8,059 nucleotides of DNA from Nitrospirota bacterium. Lineage in GTDB: Bacteria; NPL-UPA2; JAGMAN01. The stretch covers positions 1 through 8,059 of the forward strand of contig JAUWHM010000077.1 of assembly GCA_030605915.1 (NCBI GenBank). Reading direction: 5' to 3'. Below the pieces are notes generated by a model. That model worked only from the letters and a program-made list of their open reading frames with translations, was not told the origin of the DNA and searched no databases. Position numbers and translations under genes: made by a program. The first letter of the stretch is position 1. Every line of letters starts with the position of its first letter. Positions 7,170 through 8,059 of this stretch are shown here, one piece after another.

Positions 7170-7651
7170 ATTCCGATATTCCTAAATATCTTCTTCAGTC
7201 CCCAAAAAATGGGTGCAGCTAAGGCGGTGTTAATGGCGATGTTTAAGGAAATGAGCTTAATAATTTTAGCAGGAAGGAAGGGCGGCACTGCATAAATTGA
7301 ACTCAGGCAAAGATAAAGTAGTTCGTGAGCGATGACCGCCGCAAGAGCAACCGTTAACTGAACGAGGGGACTTTCACGGTATAACTTATTCCCCAGGAGT
7401 CCAGCCAGAGTGCCAGCCACCGTCTTGGAAAGAGCACCCATTCCTAACAGGCCTCCTGAGAAAGAATCCTCCAATAGGCCTCCTAAGAAACCAACCAGTC
7501 CTCCCTTTATCTCCCCCCGGTAAAGGCCAGCAAAGACCGCAAGCAGCAGGATGAGATCAGGTCGGACCCCATGAAGCTGATGAGGGCTTAAGAGGGTAGT
7601 TTGTAAGACTAAGGCAGTGATTAACAGTAATGCCCAGAGAAGAATGCTCAC
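7166..7651 (-). CDS. mreD: Rod shape-determining membrane protein MreD
   Basis: A 161-residue, strongly hydrophobic protein with about five or six membrane helices, the usual MreD size. The recognisable core is HGVRPDLILLLAVFAGLYRG (27-46), followed by the Gly-rich GLVGFLGGLLEDSFSGG (51-67) and GMGALSKTVAG (70-80), the best-conserved part of the family. MreD sits with MreC in the inner membrane and balances MreC-driven activation of PBP2/RodA. The start is GTG, overlapping the mreC TGA (GTGA, 7648-7651). No clear Shine-Dalgarno lies in the preceding bases, so translation probably depends on ribosomes finishing mreC. Its own TGA overlaps the candidate TTG start of mrdA. Position between mreC and mrdA supports the identification. 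Confidence 0.94.
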   Translation of the reverse strand: MSILLWALLLITALVLQTTLLSPHQLHGVRPDLILLLAVFAGLYRGEIKGGLVGFLGGLLEDSFSGGLLGMGALSKTVAGTLAGLLGNKLYRESPLVQLTVALAAVIAHELLYLCLSSIYAVPPFLPAKIIKLISLNIAINTALAAPIFWGLKKIFRNIGI

Positions 7652-8059
7652 GGTTGGATTATCACCAGCACTTCCTCCAATCGGGAGAAGTCAACGGTTG
7701 GAAGAACCAAAGCCTCTTGAAGATAACTTTCTTTCTTCACTTTTACTACTGTGCCTATCCTCAATCCTGAAGGATACCTACCCCCAAAGCCGGAGGAGAT
7801 GATGAGGTCGCCCTCCACAATATCAGCCTGAGGGGAAATATAGACCATCTCACAGATATTAGTTCCCCTTCCCTTCACTACTCCACTGACCCGGCTCCTC
7901 TGCACTAAAGCGCCCACCGAGCTATCCCCATCTAAGATAAGCCTTACTTGAGAAGCATTCCCCCCGGCCTGGCTCACATATCCAACGGTCCCCTGGTAGC
8001 TAACTACCGGCATGCCCCCTTCAATTCCATCACTTCGTCCCTTATCAATAACTATGGTT
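7648..8059 (-). CDS. mreC: Cell shape-determining protein MreC, C-terminal part (5' partial)
   Basis: Only the last 136 or so codons are in the window; the frame is open to the right edge, beginning TIVIDKGRSDGIEGGMPVVS. The Met at 8011-8013 is internal, not a start. The visible part is the periplasmic beta-barrel region of MreC: IDKG-x-x-DGI-x-x-GMPVV, GTVGYVSQAG, SQVRLILD, SGVVKG, a GDLIISSGFGGRYPSGLRIGTVV block and the closing VDFSRLEEVLVI. The missing upstream part would carry the membrane helix and coiled coil. MreC dimers on the periplasmic side bind PBP2 and switch on the elongasome. Its TGA overlaps the mreD GTG by 4 nt. mreB is expected beyond the right edge. Confidence 0.95.
   Translation of the reverse strand, partial: TIVIDKGRSDGIEGGMPVVSYQGTVGYVSQAGGNASQVRLILDGDSSVGALVQRSRVSGVVKGRGTNICEMVYISPQADIVEGDLIISSGFGGRYPSGLRIGTVVKVKKESYLQEALVLPTVDFSRLEEVLVIIQP

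Noticed and set aside
7648..8013. A complete small protein starting at the Met codon at 8011-8013
   Set aside because: The frame and MreC similarity continue to the right edge (IDKG-x-x-DGI motif), so the Met is internal to a truncated mreC.

Overview
The window looks like bacterial chromosome from a rod-shaped bacterium that makes peptidoglycan. The minus strand carries the 3' half of an elongasome operon in its usual order (mreC, mreD, mrdA/PBP2, rodA). Bacterial-type translation signals, a tRNA without an encoded CCA and moderate GC agree with this. The plus-strand left end holds a long uncharacterised protein with a pseudopilin-like C-terminus and a small DUF6868-like membrane protein. 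Both are types I associate with uncultivated Gram-negative phyla (Omnitrophota and related or PVC-like lineages), but the phylum is an inference and not secure.

Layout. Positions 1-1519: a plus-strand hypothetical protein, cut by the left edge, with a remnant of an N-terminal membrane segment and a GspG-like end followed by an unusual tail. Positions 1520-1789: no intact gene, but the same reading frame stays protein-like across three stop codons and ends in an ATGA overlap with the next gene, so it may be a decayed gene. Positions 1786-2028: an 80-residue two-helix membrane protein. Positions 2029-2136: non-coding, with a plausible sigma70-type promoter. Positions 2137-2211: tRNA-Arg(CCT). 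Positions 2231-4206: a two-gene, 4-nt-overlapping unit encoding an LPG-synthase-TM/flippase-like membrane protein and a CehA/McbA-like PHP metallohydrolase. Positions 4207-4242: a 36-nt convergent gap with no convincing terminator. Positions 4243-8059, minus strand: rodA, mrdA, mreD and the C-terminal part of mreC, joined by three consecutive 4-nt stop/start overlaps.

How the genes work together. MreC and MreD form the membrane scaffold that activates PBP2 (transpeptidase) and RodA (SEDS glycosyltransferase), which build side-wall peptidoglycan. mreB would be expected just beyond the right edge. The flippase-like/PHP pair sits directly behind a tRNA and probably shares its transcript; its substrate cannot be told from sequence. 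No mobile element, CRISPR array, phage gene or defence system was seen. The most interesting points are the disrupted frame at 1275-1789, the predicted Cys/Cys/His/Cys metal site in PBP2, and the tight tRNA-mRNA arrangement.
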